DNA from: Streptomyces sp. TSRI0107
GTDB lineage: Bacteria; Actinomycetota; Actinomycetes; Streptomycetales; Streptomycetaceae
Direction: 5' to 3'
Length of the DNA stretch: 64,000 nt
Assembly (NCBI RefSeq): GCF_001905845.1
Contig: NZ_LIVZ01000001.1
Span: 558,001 to 622,000 of the forward strand
Positions 20,433 to 28,820 of this stretch are shown piece by piece (position 1 is the stretch's first letter; each line of letters begins with the position of its first letter). The translations under genes and the position numbers were made by a program. Below the pieces are notes generated by a model. The model saw only the letters and a program-made list of their open reading frames with translations. It was not told where the DNA came from and made no database searches.

Positions 20433-21128
20433 GTGCTGCCAGGACGGGGACGAGACGGCCGTGTCACCGGGCTTTCGCGCATTCTGGGCACCCGTACCGC
20501 GTGGACGCCCGTCGGCGACGGCGCGTTCTTCTGCCCGCGCTGCGGAGGCGACCGCAACTACCAGCGGCTCACCGGGCGCCGCCGCCTGACCGTCCTCGGT
20601 ATGCCCGTACTGCCGCGCGGCACGAGCGGACCCGTCGTCGAGTGCGCGGCCTGCCGCCACCACTACGGCACCGACGTCCTCGACCACCCCACCACCACCC
20701 GCTTCTCCGCGATGCTCCGCGACGCCGTGCACACCATCGCCCTCGCGGTGCTCGCCGCGGGCGGCGCCGGCTCCCGCGCGGCCCTGGAGGCCGCCGCCTC
20801 CGCGGTGCGCGCGGCCGGCTTCGACGACTGCACCGAGGAACAGCTGGCCGCCCTCGTCGAGGCGCTGGAGGCGGACACCGGCCGCATCACCGGCGCGCCC
20901 TGCGGCCCCGGGCTCGCCATAGAGCTGCACGAGGCGCTGGACCCCCTCGCCCCGCACCTCGCCGCCACCGGCCGCGAGTCGATCCTGCTCCAGGGCGCCC
21001 GCATCGCCCTCGCCGACGGCCCGTACACACCCGCCGAACGCGACGTCCTCGCCACCGTGGGCGCCGCCCTCACCATCTGCGCGGACGAGGTGACACGCCT
21101 GCTGGTGGCGGCGCGCACGCCGTCGTAG
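20433..21128 (+). CDS. TerB-like protein with N-terminal zinc ribbon
   Basis: A 231-residue protein. A zinc ribbon (FFCPRCGG, then VECAACRHHY) spans roughly residues 30-75. An alpha-helical TerB-type domain follows (IALAVLAAGGAGS, FDDCTEEQL and ILLQGARIALADGPYTPAERDVLATVGAAL). TerB domains are metal-binding modules named after tellurite resistance, and most family members have no proven tellurite role. The GTG at 20433 has GGAGG (20419-20423) nine bases upstream. Open frame further upstream lacks a ribosome binding site. It follows leuA after a terminator and is probably transcribed separately. Confidence 0.75.
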   Translation: MLPGRGRDGRVTGLSRILGTRTAWTPVGDGAFFCPRCGGDRNYQRLTGRRRLTVLGMPVLPRGTSGPVVECAACRHHYGTDVLDHPTTTRFSAMLRDAVHTIALAVLAAGGAGSRAALEAAASAVRAAGFDDCTEEQLAALVEALEADTGRITGAPCGPGLAIELHEALDPLAPHLAATGRESILLQGARIALADGPYTPAERDVLATVGAALTICADEVTRLLVAARTPS

Positions 21129-21327
21129 GGTCCGGAGCCGGACGCGGTCACCGTCGCCATGAACGCGGTCCCCCGGTGCTCTCCGGTACTCCACGGGGAG
21201 TAATGCACCCCTCGTGCCACCCCCGGAAGTATCACCGAACTCGCCCTCACGCGCGACGAATCCGCCCGCCCCCGCCGGGAGTCTGGAACCGCATCCAGAC
21301 AACACTCACGGAGGGAGGGCCCGTTCC

Positions 21328-23397
21328 ATGGGGGCCGGACAGACGACAGGCAGGCGACGAGCCGTGCCGTGGGTGGTGCTCGCGCTGTGGATCGGAGTGC
21401 TGGCGTTCGCCTCGCCGTTCGCCGCGAAGCTCGCCGACGTACAGCGCGACCGGGTCACCGACTACCTCCCGGCGAACGCCGACTCCACGCAGGTCGCCGA
21501 GATACAGGACCGGCTGCCCGGCGGGGAGACCACCGAACTGGTGCTCGTCTACCACCGCGACGGGGGGCTGACCGCCGCCGACCGGACGGTCGCCGGGCGG
21601 CAGGTCGACGAGATCGCCGGAGCCCACGAACTGGCCGCGCCCCCCGAGGGCGTGCCCTCGAAGGACGGCACCACGCTGATGTACCCGGTCGCCAGCAACG
21701 CGCCCGGCGGCGACGAGGACAAACGGGACGCCTTCGTCGAGGACGTCCGGGAGGTCGCCCGCGGTGCGGACGGGCTGAGCGTCGAGGTCGGCGGTCCGGG
21801 CGCGCTGACGACGGACGCCGCCAAGGTGTACGACTCGCTGGGCGGGCCCCTGCTGTACACGACCGTCGGCGTGGTCGCCGTCCTGCTGATCCTCATCTAC
21901 CGCAGCCCCGTGCTGTGGCTGGTGCCCCTCGTCGTGGCGGGCATCGCCGACTACCTCTCCATGGGCGTCGCCTACGGCCTCAACCAGGCCTTCGGCACCC
22001 AGGTATCCGGGCAGAGCTCCGGCATCATGACGATCCTCGTCTTCGGCGCCGGCACCGACTACGCGCTGCTGCTGGTCTCCCGGTACCGGGAGGAACTGCG
22101 GCGCGTCGAGCGGCCGTACGACGCCATGCGGGCCGCGCTGCGCGGCTGCGGGCCCGCCGTGCTCGCCTCCTCCGGCACCGTCGCCGCCGGACTGCTGTGC
22201 CTGCTCGCCGCCGACCTCAACTCCAACCGGGGCATGGGCCCGCTCGGCACCGTCGGCGTGCTGTGCGCGCTGGTCGCCATGCTGACCCTGCTGCCCGCCC
22301 TGCTGGTCCTGCTGGGCCGCCGGGTGTTCTGGCCGCTCATCCCCGCCTACGGCAGCACCCCGAAGGCCGGCCGGTCGCTGTTCGCCGCGATGGGCACCTC
22401 CGCCGGGCGGCGCCCGTTCGCCGTCCTCGCCGGCGGCGCCGTCCTGCTCGGGGCGCTCGCCCTCGGCGCGTTCAACCTGCCCGGCAGCCTCAAGCAGGAG
22501 GACTCCTTCGTCGACCGGCCGGAGTCCGTCTCCGCCATGCGGACCCTCGCCGACGCCTATCCGGAACGGTCCAGCCAGCCCATCACCGTCCTCACCCCGG
22601 CCGGCCGCGCCGACGCCACCCTCGCCGAGATCCGCGACACCCCCGGCGTCACCGACGCGACCGCCGGACGCACCGGGGACGGCTGGACCGAGGTGTCCGT
22701 CCTCGCCGCCGATCCGCCCCAGTCGGCGGGGGAGACCAGGACCATCGAGGAGCTGCGCGACCGGCTCGACGGCTCCTACGTCGGCGGCGCCAGCGCCCAG
22801 CAGATCGACTTGGAGGAGACCAACGCCCGCGACACCCTCGTCGTCGTGCCGATCGTCCTCGTCTCCGTGCTGCTGATCCTGATCGTCCTGCTCAGGTCGC
22901 TCGTCGCGCCGCTGATGCTGGTGGCGGCCGTCGTCGCCGTCTGGGGCGCCACCCTCGGCATCGGCGGGCTGGTGTTCGAGCCGCTGTTCGGCTTCCAGGG
23001 CACCGACCCCGGGCTGGGCCTGCTGTCCTTCGTCTTCCTGGTGGCCCTCGGCGTCGACTACGGCATCTTCCTGATGCACCGCATGCGCGAGGAGGCCACG
23101 CGCGGCGCCGAACCGGTCGCCGCGGCGCTCACCGCGCTGCGCACCACGGGCGGGGTGATCGCCTCCGCCGGACTCGTCCTCGCCGCGACCTTCGGGGTGC
23201 TGCTGAACATGGGGCTGGTGGCCCTCGTCGAACTCGGCTTCGTCATCGCGGTCGGCGTGCTGCTGGACACCTTCCTCGTCCGCACCTACCTGGTGACCAG
23301 CGCGAGCGTCGCCCTCGGCCGCCGGGTGTGGTGGCCGGGCCGGCTGTCGAAGGTGCCGGACCCCGTCCCCGAGGTCCGGCAGCCGGAACGCGTCTGA
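21328..23397 (+). CDS. MMPL-family (RND-like) transporter
   Basis: A 689-residue membrane transporter of the MMPL family with about 12 membrane helices in two repeats. Each repeat has an extracytoplasmic loop domain. The proton-relay motifs are GAGTDYALLLVSRYREEL in the first half and ALGVDYGIFLMHRMREE in the second. Actinobacterial MMPL proteins export lipids, siderophores or natural products; the cargo here is unknown. The ATG at 21328 is preceded by GAGGGAGG. A terminator-like stem separates it from the downstream two-component genes, but they may still be functionally linked. Confidence 0.9.
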   Translation: MGAGQTTGRRRAVPWVVLALWIGVLAFASPFAAKLADVQRDRVTDYLPANADSTQVAEIQDRLPGGETTELVLVYHRDGGLTAADRTVAGRQVDEIAGAHELAAPPEGVPSKDGTTLMYPVASNAPGGDEDKRDAFVEDVREVARGADGLSVEVGGPGALTTDAAKVYDSLGGPLLYTTVGVVAVLLILIYRSPVLWLVPLVVAGIADYLSMGVAYGLNQAFGTQVSGQSSGIMTILVFGAGTDYALLLVSRYREELRRVERPYDAMRAALRGCGPAVLASSGTVAAGLLCLLAADLNSNRGMGPLGTVGVLCALVAMLTLLPALLVLLGRRVFWPLIPAYGSTPKAGRSLFAAMGTSAGRRPFAVLAGGAVLLGALALGAFNLPGSLKQEDSFVDRPESVSAMRTLADAYPERSSQPITVLTPAGRADATLAEIRDTPGVTDATAGRTGDGWTEVSVLAADPPQSAGETRTIEELRDRLDGSYVGGASAQQIDLEETNARDTLVVVPIVLVSVLLILIVLLRSLVAPLMLVAAVVAVWGATLGIGGLVFEPLFGFQGTDPGLGLLSFVFLVALGVDYGIFLMHRMREEATRGAEPVAAALTALRTTGGVIASAGLVLAATFGVLLNMGLVALVELGFVIAVGVLLDTFLVRTYLVTSASVALGRRVWWPGRLSKVPDPVPEVRQPERV

Positions 23398-23424
23398 CCC
23401 GGTGGACCCGGTGGACCCAGTGGA
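23398..23424 (+). repeat. Three 9-bp tandem repeats after the MMPL gene
   Basis: CCCGGTGGA, CCCGGTGGA and CCCAGTGGA follow directly after the MMPL stop codon. This is probably a slippage-prone sequence with no specific function. Confidence 0.6.
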
Positions 23425-23451
23425 CCGGGTGCGCCCGGTGGAGACCCCGTG

Positions 23452-23478
23452 GGCGCCCCTCCCTCCCGGAGGGGCGCC
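23452..23478 (+). terminator. Terminator-like hairpin between MMPL and histidine kinase genes
   Basis: GGCGCCCCTCC (23452-23462) pairs perfectly with GGAGGGGCGCC (23468-23478) around a five-base loop. It probably ends the MMPL transcript. It stops only nine bases before the histidine kinase ribosome binding site, so it could also affect kinase translation. Confidence 0.55.
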
Positions 23479-23500
23479 TTCCTCCCGGAGGATGAGCCCC

Positions 23501-24739
23501 GTGCCCGAAGCCCACAAGCCCCGCGTCGGCGAGCGGATCATGGCGGCGATCAACCGTGACCCGCTCACCGCCCCGCACGCCCTCCGCAACGACGCGCTGC
23601 TCGCCCTCGCCACCACCGCCCACGCCGTCGTCGTCGCCCTGCTCACCGACGAGGGGCGACGGCCCGACGCGCTCGGCTGGACCCTGCTGCTGGCCGCCCA
23701 ACTGCCCTTGGTCTGGCGCCGTCGCCGCCCGCTGTGGGTGCTGGCCGCCGTGGTCGCGCTGGTCGCGCCGTACCACGCCCTCGACTACAACCACGCCGCC
23801 CCGACCCCGGCTGCGTACGTCGCGCTCTACACCGTCGCCGTCACCAGCCGCCCCCTGCGCACCCTGCTGACCGGCGGCTCGGTGCTCGCCGTCTCGCTCA
23901 GCGTCATGTTCACCGTCAACAGCCACCAGGCACTGGAGCTGCTGCGGATCTCGGGCTGGGTGATCGCCGTGCTCTTCGTCGGCATCGACGTCCGCTTCTA
24001 CCGCCAGTACGTCGCCGCCATCGTCGAGCGCGCCGAACGAGCCGAACGCACCCGCGAGGAGGAGGCGCGCCGCCGGGTCGCCGAGGAACGCCTGCGCATC
24101 GCCCGCGACCTGCACGACCTGCTCGCGCACAGCATCACCCTGATCGGCGTGCAGACCTCCGTCGCCGCGCACGTGCTGAACGCCGACCCCGACCGCCTCG
24201 ACCGGGCCGCCGTCGCGAGCGCCCTCGACGACATCGCCGAGACCTGCCGCACCGCGCGCGGTGAACTGTGCACCACCCTGGAGGTGCTGCGCGAGCACGA
24301 CGGGCCGGAGATACGCGGGCCGCTGCCCGGCGTGCACGGGCTGACCGACCTCGCGGAGACCGCCCGCGCCGCCGGCGCCAAGGCGGAACTGGAGGTGCGG
24401 GCCGAGGACGTGCCGCCCGCCGTCGGCGCCGCCGCCTACCGGATCGTGCAGGAAGCGCTGACCAACGCCGTACGGCACGCCGGGCCCGCCCCGGCCGTCC
24501 GGGTCGAACTGGCCGAACGGGACGGCAGCCTGCACCTGTCGGTCACCGACGACGGCACCGGCCCGCCCTCCGGCACCACCCCCGGCTTCGGACTCGTCGG
24601 CATGCGTGAGCGGGCCCGCAGCGTGGGTGGCACACTCGACGCCGGCCCCCGGCCCGACGGTGGCTTCGCGGTGCGCGCCGTACTGCCGCTGAGAACCGCC
24701 AGAACCGCCAGAACCGCCAGAACCGAGGGGAACCGATGA
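23501..24739 (+). CDS. Sensor histidine kinase, NarL-partner (HisKA_3) type
   Basis: A 412-residue sensor kinase. The first 170 residues contain several hydrophobic segments and an intramembrane-sensing layout with no large outer domain. The dimerisation and phosphoacceptor motif is RIARDLHDLLAHSITLIG (the first His is the phosphosite). The ATPase carries the N-box EALTNAVRHAG and G-boxes DDGTG and GFGLVGMRERA. The GTG at 23501 is nine bases after GGAGG, whereas the ATG at 23492 sits on top of that site. The tail contains a 9-bp repeat encoding RTA units. The stop overlaps the response regulator start by four bases. Confidence 0.9.
   Translation: MPEAHKPRVGERIMAAINRDPLTAPHALRNDALLALATTAHAVVVALLTDEGRRPDALGWTLLLAAQLPLVWRRRRPLWVLAAVVALVAPYHALDYNHAAPTPAAYVALYTVAVTSRPLRTLLTGGSVLAVSLSVMFTVNSHQALELLRISGWVIAVLFVGIDVRFYRQYVAAIVERAERAERTREEEARRRVAEERLRIARDLHDLLAHSITLIGVQTSVAAHVLNADPDRLDRAAVASALDDIAETCRTARGELCTTLEVLREHDGPEIRGPLPGVHGLTDLAETARAAGAKAELEVRAEDVPPAVGAAAYRIVQEALTNAVRHAGPAPAVRVELAERDGSLHLSVTDDGTGPPSGTTPGFGLVGMRERARSVGGTLDAGPRPDGGFAVRAVLPLRTARTARTARTEGNR
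24692..24727 (+). repeat. Four 9-bp repeats in the histidine kinase tail
   Basis: AGAACCGCC occurs three times in a row, then a diverged fourth copy AGAACCGAG. In frame it adds Arg-Thr-Ala units after the ATPase domain. Copy number may vary between strains without breaking the frame. Confidence 0.7.
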
Positions 24740-25437
24740 TCCGCGTCCTGCTCGCCGACGACCAGACCCTCGTACGGGCCGCGTTCGCGATGCTCGTCGA
24801 GTCCGCTCGGGACATGGAGGTCGTCGGCCAGGCCGGCACCGGCCGGGAGGCGGTCGAACTGGCCCGCGCCGAACGCGCCGACCTCGTGGTGATGGACATC
24901 CGCATGCCCGACCTCGACGGCATCGAGGCGACCCGGCTGATCGCCGCCGACGAGGACCTGGCGGGTGTGAAGGTGCTCGTGCTGACCACCTACGACACCG
25001 ACGAGCACATCGTCGAGGCGCTGCGCGCCGGGGCGTCCGGCTTCCTGGTGAAGGACACCAGACCCGCCGACCTCCTGGACGCCATCCGCACGGTCGCGGC
25101 GGGCGAGGCGCTGCTGTCGCCCGGCCCGACCTCCCGGCTGATCGCCCGCTTCCTGCGCAGCCCCTCCGCCGCCCCCGCCACGGGCGGCCCCGAATGCCTC
25201 TCCGAGCGGGAACGCGAGGTGCTCACGCTCGTCGCGCGCGGCCTGAACAACACCGGGATAGCCGAAACCCTCGGCCTGAGTCCGCTCACCGCGAAGACGC
25301 ACGTCAGCCGCATCATGGGCAAGCTGGGGGCGCGGGACCGGGCCCAGCTGGTCATCGTGGCGTACGAGTCGGGGCTGGTGACGCCGGGGAGGCATGTGAC
25401 GGACAGTCACGTCCGTCAGTCTTCTGGAGAGCGATGA
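24736..25437 (+). CDS. LuxR/NarL-family response regulator
   Basis: A 233-residue response regulator. The receiver domain has the acidic pair in LLADDQ, the phosphoacceptor Asp54 in VVMDIRMPD, and Lys in FLVKDT. The C-terminal LuxR helix-turn-helix is LSEREREVLTLVARGLNNTGIAETLGLSPLTAKTHV, given here in shortened form as LSEREREVLT...LTAKTHV. It is the partner of the kinase whose stop it overlaps (ATGA). Its own stop is overlapped by the sialidase ATG, so regulator and sialidase are translated together. The target is plausibly this operon, unproven. Confidence 0.93.
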   Translation: MIRVLLADDQTLVRAAFAMLVESARDMEVVGQAGTGREAVELARAERADLVVMDIRMPDLDGIEATRLIAADEDLAGVKVLVLTTYDTDEHIVEALRAGASGFLVKDTRPADLLDAIRTVAAGEALLSPGPTSRLIARFLRSPSAAPATGGPECLSEREREVLTLVARGLNNTGIAETLGLSPLTAKTHVSRIMGKLGARDRAQLVIVAYESGLVTPGRHVTDSHVRQSSGER

Positions 25438-26639
25438 CCCTCCCGAGCCGCACCCTCCTCACCGCCGCCGTCCTGCTCGCCGCCTCCGCCCTGACCGCCC
25501 CCGCTCCGACCGCCTCCGCACAGGCCCCCGCCGAAGCCGCCCCCGGCTGCGCCTCCTCCGTGCCCTACGTCTCCGGGCAGGGCGGCTACGCCGCCTACCG
25601 CGTCCCCGCCGTCGTCACCACCCGGCACGGCACCGTCCTCGCCTTCGCGGAGGGCCGGCGCACCGGCGCCGGGGACAGCGGGGACATCGACGTCGTCCTG
25701 CGCCGCTCCACCGACGGCGGCTGCACCTGGGGCCCGCCGACCGTGGTGGCCGCCGGGCGCGGCGACACCCGGGGCAACCCGGCGCCGGTGGTGGACCCGC
25801 GCACCGGCGCCGTCGTCCTCGTCACCTGCTTCAACGGCGGAGAAGCGACCGAGGCGCGGATCATGCGGGGAGGGGTCCCGCCGGAGCGGGGGCGGCGGGT
25901 GTTCGTGCAGCGCAGCCTGGACGACGGACGCCGCTTCTCACCGCCGTACGAGATCACGGCGGCGGTGAAGCCGGCGCACTGGCGCTGGTACGCCACCGGG
26001 CCCGGCCACGCCCTCGCCCTCACCCACGGACCCCACAGGGGCCGCCTGGTCGTCCCGGCCAACCACTCGGCCGCGCCGCCCGCCGGATCCCCGGACACCG
26101 GCGCGGAACCCCGGTACTACGGCGGCCACGCCCTGCTCAGCGACGACGGCGGCCGCACCTGGCGGCTCGGCTTCACCGACGACTCCTACGACGGCCACGC
26201 CAACGCCAACGAGAGCACCGCCGCCCAGCTCCCCGACGGCCGCGTCTACCTCAACGCCCGCGACCAGCACGGCACCCTGCCCGGCAACCGCCTCGACACC
26301 CACTCCTCCGACGGCGGCGAAACCCTCGACCGCCCCTACACCCCCCAACCCGCCCTGGACGACGTCCCCGTCGTCCAGTCGAGCGTCCTGCAGCCGCCCG
26401 GCTCCCCGCTCCTCCTCTCCGCCCCCTCCGACCCCGCCGCCCGCCGCGCCCTCGCCCTGTGGCGCAGCACCGACGGCGGCACCACCTTCACCAAGTCCCT
26501 GACCCTCACCCGGAACCGGTCCGCCTACTCCGACCTCGCCCGAGTCGACCGCGCGACGGTCGGGGTGCTGTTCGAGACGGGCGTGGACGGGCCCTACGAG
26601 ACCATCGAGTTCCGGCGGGTGCCGGTCGACCGGCTCTAG
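25434..26639 (+). CDS. Secreted exo-alpha-sialidase (GH33, BNR repeats)
   Basis: A 401-residue protein with a signal peptide of about 29 residues (ending near PTASAQA). A six-bladed propeller of sialidase type follows. The arginine-bearing FRIP box appears as YRVP near residue 59. Asp-box repeats are RRSTDGGCTW, RSLDDGRRF, LSDDGGRTW, HSSDGGET and RSTDGGTTF. The enzyme should release terminal sialic acid, or a related sugar, from glycans outside the cell. The ATG overlaps the response regulator stop and has GGAGAG upstream. A convergent DapA/NanA-family lyase lies just beyond a shared terminator and could act on the released acid. Confidence 0.88.
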   Translation: MTLPSRTLLTAAVLLAASALTAPAPTASAQAPAEAAPGCASSVPYVSGQGGYAAYRVPAVVTTRHGTVLAFAEGRRTGAGDSGDIDVVLRRSTDGGCTWGPPTVVAAGRGDTRGNPAPVVDPRTGAVVLVTCFNGGEATEARIMRGGVPPERGRRVFVQRSLDDGRRFSPPYEITAAVKPAHWRWYATGPGHALALTHGPHRGRLVVPANHSAAPPAGSPDTGAEPRYYGGHALLSDDGGRTWRLGFTDDSYDGHANANESTAAQLPDGRVYLNARDQHGTLPGNRLDTHSSDGGETLDRPYTPQPALDDVPVVQSSVLQPPGSPLLLSAPSDPAARRALALWRSTDGGTTFTKSLTLTRNRSAYSDLARVDRATVGVLFETGVDGPYETIEFRRVPVDRL

Positions 26640-26687
26640 GGGGTGTCTCGCCGATCAGGCCGGGCTCGCCGAGACACCCCCTAGAGC
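26633..26687. terminator. Bidirectional terminator between sialidase and DapA-family lyase
   Basis: An 18-bp perfect stem is formed by 26633-26650 and 26670-26687, with a 19-nt loop. The core is CTCTAGGGGGTGTCTCG and its complement. The stop codons of both convergent genes (TAG at 26637-26639 on plus, TAG at 26683-26681 on minus) lie inside the stem. It should stop transcription from both sides. Confidence 0.8.
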
Positions 26688-27616
26688 AGCCCGGCCGCCG
26701 CGAGGAACTTCCCCACCCGCTCGACCTCCGCCGCGGACAGCGGCACCTGCGGCTCCGCCGTCGCCGGGCAGGCGATGACGCCGCGCAGATGGAGGGCGGC
26801 CTTGAAGGCGCCGATGGCCGAGGAGGACGGGCCCATGCGGGCGGGGTCGCCGACGTGGACCATGCCGAACAGGGCGCACAGCCGTTCCTGTTCGGTGCGG
26901 GCGCGCGGGTGGTCGCCGGTGCGGCAGAGGCGGTCGAGGCGGACATAGCCGTGCGGGTCGACGTTGGCGAGGCCGGGGACCGCGCCGTCCGCGCCCAGGG
27001 CGAAGGCGGCGTCGACGAACAGTTCCGAGCCGGTCAGGACACTGAACCCGGTGATGTCGGGGCGGGTCCGGGCGCCGGTGACGACCTCGCGGAAGGAGCC
27101 GAGGTCGCCGCTGGAGTCCTTCAGCCCGGCGAGCACTCCCTCGGCGGCCAGGTCCAGGACCAGGCCGGCGGGCAGCTTGCTGTGGACGGCGGACGGGATG
27201 TCGTAGGCGAGGACCGGGACGGGGGAGGCGCCGGCGACCAGACGGAAGTGGCGGGCGATCTCCGCCGGATGGGTGCGGGCGTAGAACGGGGCGGTGACCA
27301 CGACCGCGTCCGCGCCCGCCGCGGCCACCGCCGCCACCCGCTCCAGCACCCGGGGCGTGGTCATGTCGATCGCACCGGCCAGCACCGGCAGCCGCCCGCC
27401 CGCGTGCCGTACGGTCTCCGCGACCACCAGTTCGCGCTGCCGGTCCGTCAGGAACGCCGCCTCCGACGTGGACCCGAGCACGAACAGCCCGTGCACCCCG
27501 GCCGCCGTCAGATGGTCGAGCAGCCGGTGCAGCGAGGCCACGTCCACCTCGCGGTCCGGGGTCAGCGGGGTGCACACGGGCGGGACCACACCGGTGAGCG
27601 GGGCGGGGATCGTCAT
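26681..27616 (-). CDS. DapA/NanA-family aldolase (dihydrodipicolinate synthase family)
   Basis: A 311-residue class I aldolase of the DapA/NanA family. The Schiff-base lysine is Lys166 in LAGLKDSSGDL. Tyr138 lies in LAYDIPSAVH, and the carboxylate-binding loop is LGSTSEAAFL (GSTGE in typical members). The family splits pyruvate from, or joins it to, aldehydes; members include dihydrodipicolinate synthase, N-acetylneuraminate lyase and KDG aldolase. Facing the sialidase gene across a shared terminator, a sialic acid lyase role is attractive, but the residues seen do not decide it. The ATG at 27616 has GAGGGAG upstream. Confidence 0.85.
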   Translation of the reverse strand: MTIPAPLTGVVPPVCTPLTPDREVDVASLHRLLDHLTAAGVHGLFVLGSTSEAAFLTDRQRELVVAETVRHAGGRLPVLAGAIDMTTPRVLERVAAVAAAGADAVVVTAPFYARTHPAEIARHFRLVAGASPVPVLAYDIPSAVHSKLPAGLVLDLAAEGVLAGLKDSSGDLGSFREVVTGARTRPDITGFSVLTGSELFVDAAFALGADGAVPGLANVDPHGYVRLDRLCRTGDHPRARTEQERLCALFGMVHVGDPARMGPSSSAIGAFKAALHLRGVIACPATAEPQVPLSAAEVERVGKFLAAAGLL

Positions 27617-27780
27617 GGCAGCTCCCTCGGCTGGCGGGACCGGCGCACCAGGTCGCCGGTCGGCTCGGTCTCCTCCACCGGATGGTGACAGCGGAAGCGG
27701 CGGCCGGGCAGTGACCCGGCCGTGAAACCGGGCATCCGGGTGGCGCCCGCCCCGTCGTGAGCCGCACGGATGACGCCGGG

Positions 27781-28692
27781 CTAACCGAGGATTTCGGTCA
27801 GCACCTTCGCCGTGTCCGCGATCAGGGCGTTCACCCGCACGGCGTCCGGGTCGGACTTCCTCGACAGGACGGCCAGGACGACCGGTGTGCCGTCCGGGGT
27901 CCAGGCGATGCCCACGTTGTTGTTGGTGCCGTACGAGCCGCCGCCGGTCTTGTCGGCGACCGTCCAGGTGGACGGGACGCCGGCGCGCAGCCTGTCGTCG
28001 CTGGTGGTGTTGTTCAGCAGCCAGCGGGTGAGCAGGGCGCGGTCGTGGCGGGGGAGTGCGTCGCCGAGGACGAGACGGGCGTAGGTGCGGCCGATCGCAC
28101 GCGGGCTCGTGGTGTCCGTGACCCGCCACGGCTCCGCCGAGTTCAGCTCCGTCTCCCAGCGGTCCAGGCGGGTGACCCGGTCGCCGAGTGAACGGGCGAA
28201 CCGGGTGATCGCGGTGGGGCCGCCCAGCTCACGCAGGAGCAGGTTGCCGGCGGCGTTGTCGCTGTACCGGATGGTGACGTCGCACAGCTCGGCGATCGTC
28301 ATGCCCTCCGCCAGGTGCTTGCGCGTCTCGTCGGAGCCCTCCACCAGGTCGGCCTCCGTGTAGTGGATCCGACGGGCGAGGACCTCGCCGTCGTGGTCCA
28401 GGTCGCGCAGGACGGCCGCCGCCGCGAGGGTCTTGAAGACGGAGCAGATGGGGAACAGGTCGTCGGCGTGGTGGCGGACGGTCTTGCCGGTGCCCAGGTT
28501 GTGGGCGTACACGCCCAGCTTGGCGTCGTACCGCCGCTCCAGGTCGCGCAGGCGTGCGGTCACACCGGCCGGCCGGGCCGTGGCGTGTGCCGGGGCCGGG
28601 GTGAGCAGCGCGGCGGCACCGGCCGCGCCGGCGGCGAGAAGGGTGCGTCGGGTGGTCGTCGTCGCCGGGGACGACGGCTTGCGGCTTAAGAT
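27781..28692 (-). CDS. Class A beta-lactamase-like protein with Tat signal and no canonical start codon
   Basis: A serine beta-lactamase-like enzyme with all class A motifs: ICSVFK (S-x-x-K), YSDNAAGN (SDN), WETELN (the Glu166 loop) and DKTGGG (KTG). The first in-frame GTG (28563) falls after a clear Tat signal: TTTRRTLLAAGAAGAAALL, then an A-H-A cleavage site. That signal frame contains no ATG, GTG or TTG start. A strong ribosome binding site, GAAGGAG (28705-28699), stands six bases before an ATC codon at 28692, giving 303 residues with a TTA second codon. ATC may be the true start, or a base may be wrong or mutated. It is probably exported and hydrolyses beta-lactams or binds cell-wall peptides. 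Confidence 0.75.
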   Translation of the reverse strand: MLSRKPSSPATTTTRRTLLAAGAAGAAALLTPAPAHATARPAGVTARLRDLERRYDAKLGVYAHNLGTGKTVRHHADDLFPICSVFKTLAAAAVLRDLDHDGEVLARRIHYTEADLVEGSDETRKHLAEGMTIAELCDVTIRYSDNAAGNLLLRELGGPTAITRFARSLGDRVTRLDRWETELNSAEPWRVTDTTSPRAIGRTYARLVLGDALPRHDRALLTRWLLNNTTSDDRLRAGVPSTWTVADKTGGGSYGTNNNVGIAWTPDGTPVVLAVLSRKSDPDAVRVNALIADTAKVLTEILG

Positions 28693-28820
28693 GTCGGGCT
28701 CCTTCGCTCGGGGACAAGACGGAGACGGGGACGGGGACTGGACGTCCTTCCATGATCGACGCAGTCGCCCGGCCCGGCGGTTGCGGCGGCTCCGCCTGCT
28801 TCTCCGCGCTTCTCCGCCCG

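Noticed and set aside
21247..23646. A 799-codon antisense open frame opposite the MMPL transporter
   Set aside because: It is low-complexity Gly/Asp/Gln/Arg-rich sequence typical of antisense reading of a membrane protein gene in high-GC DNA.
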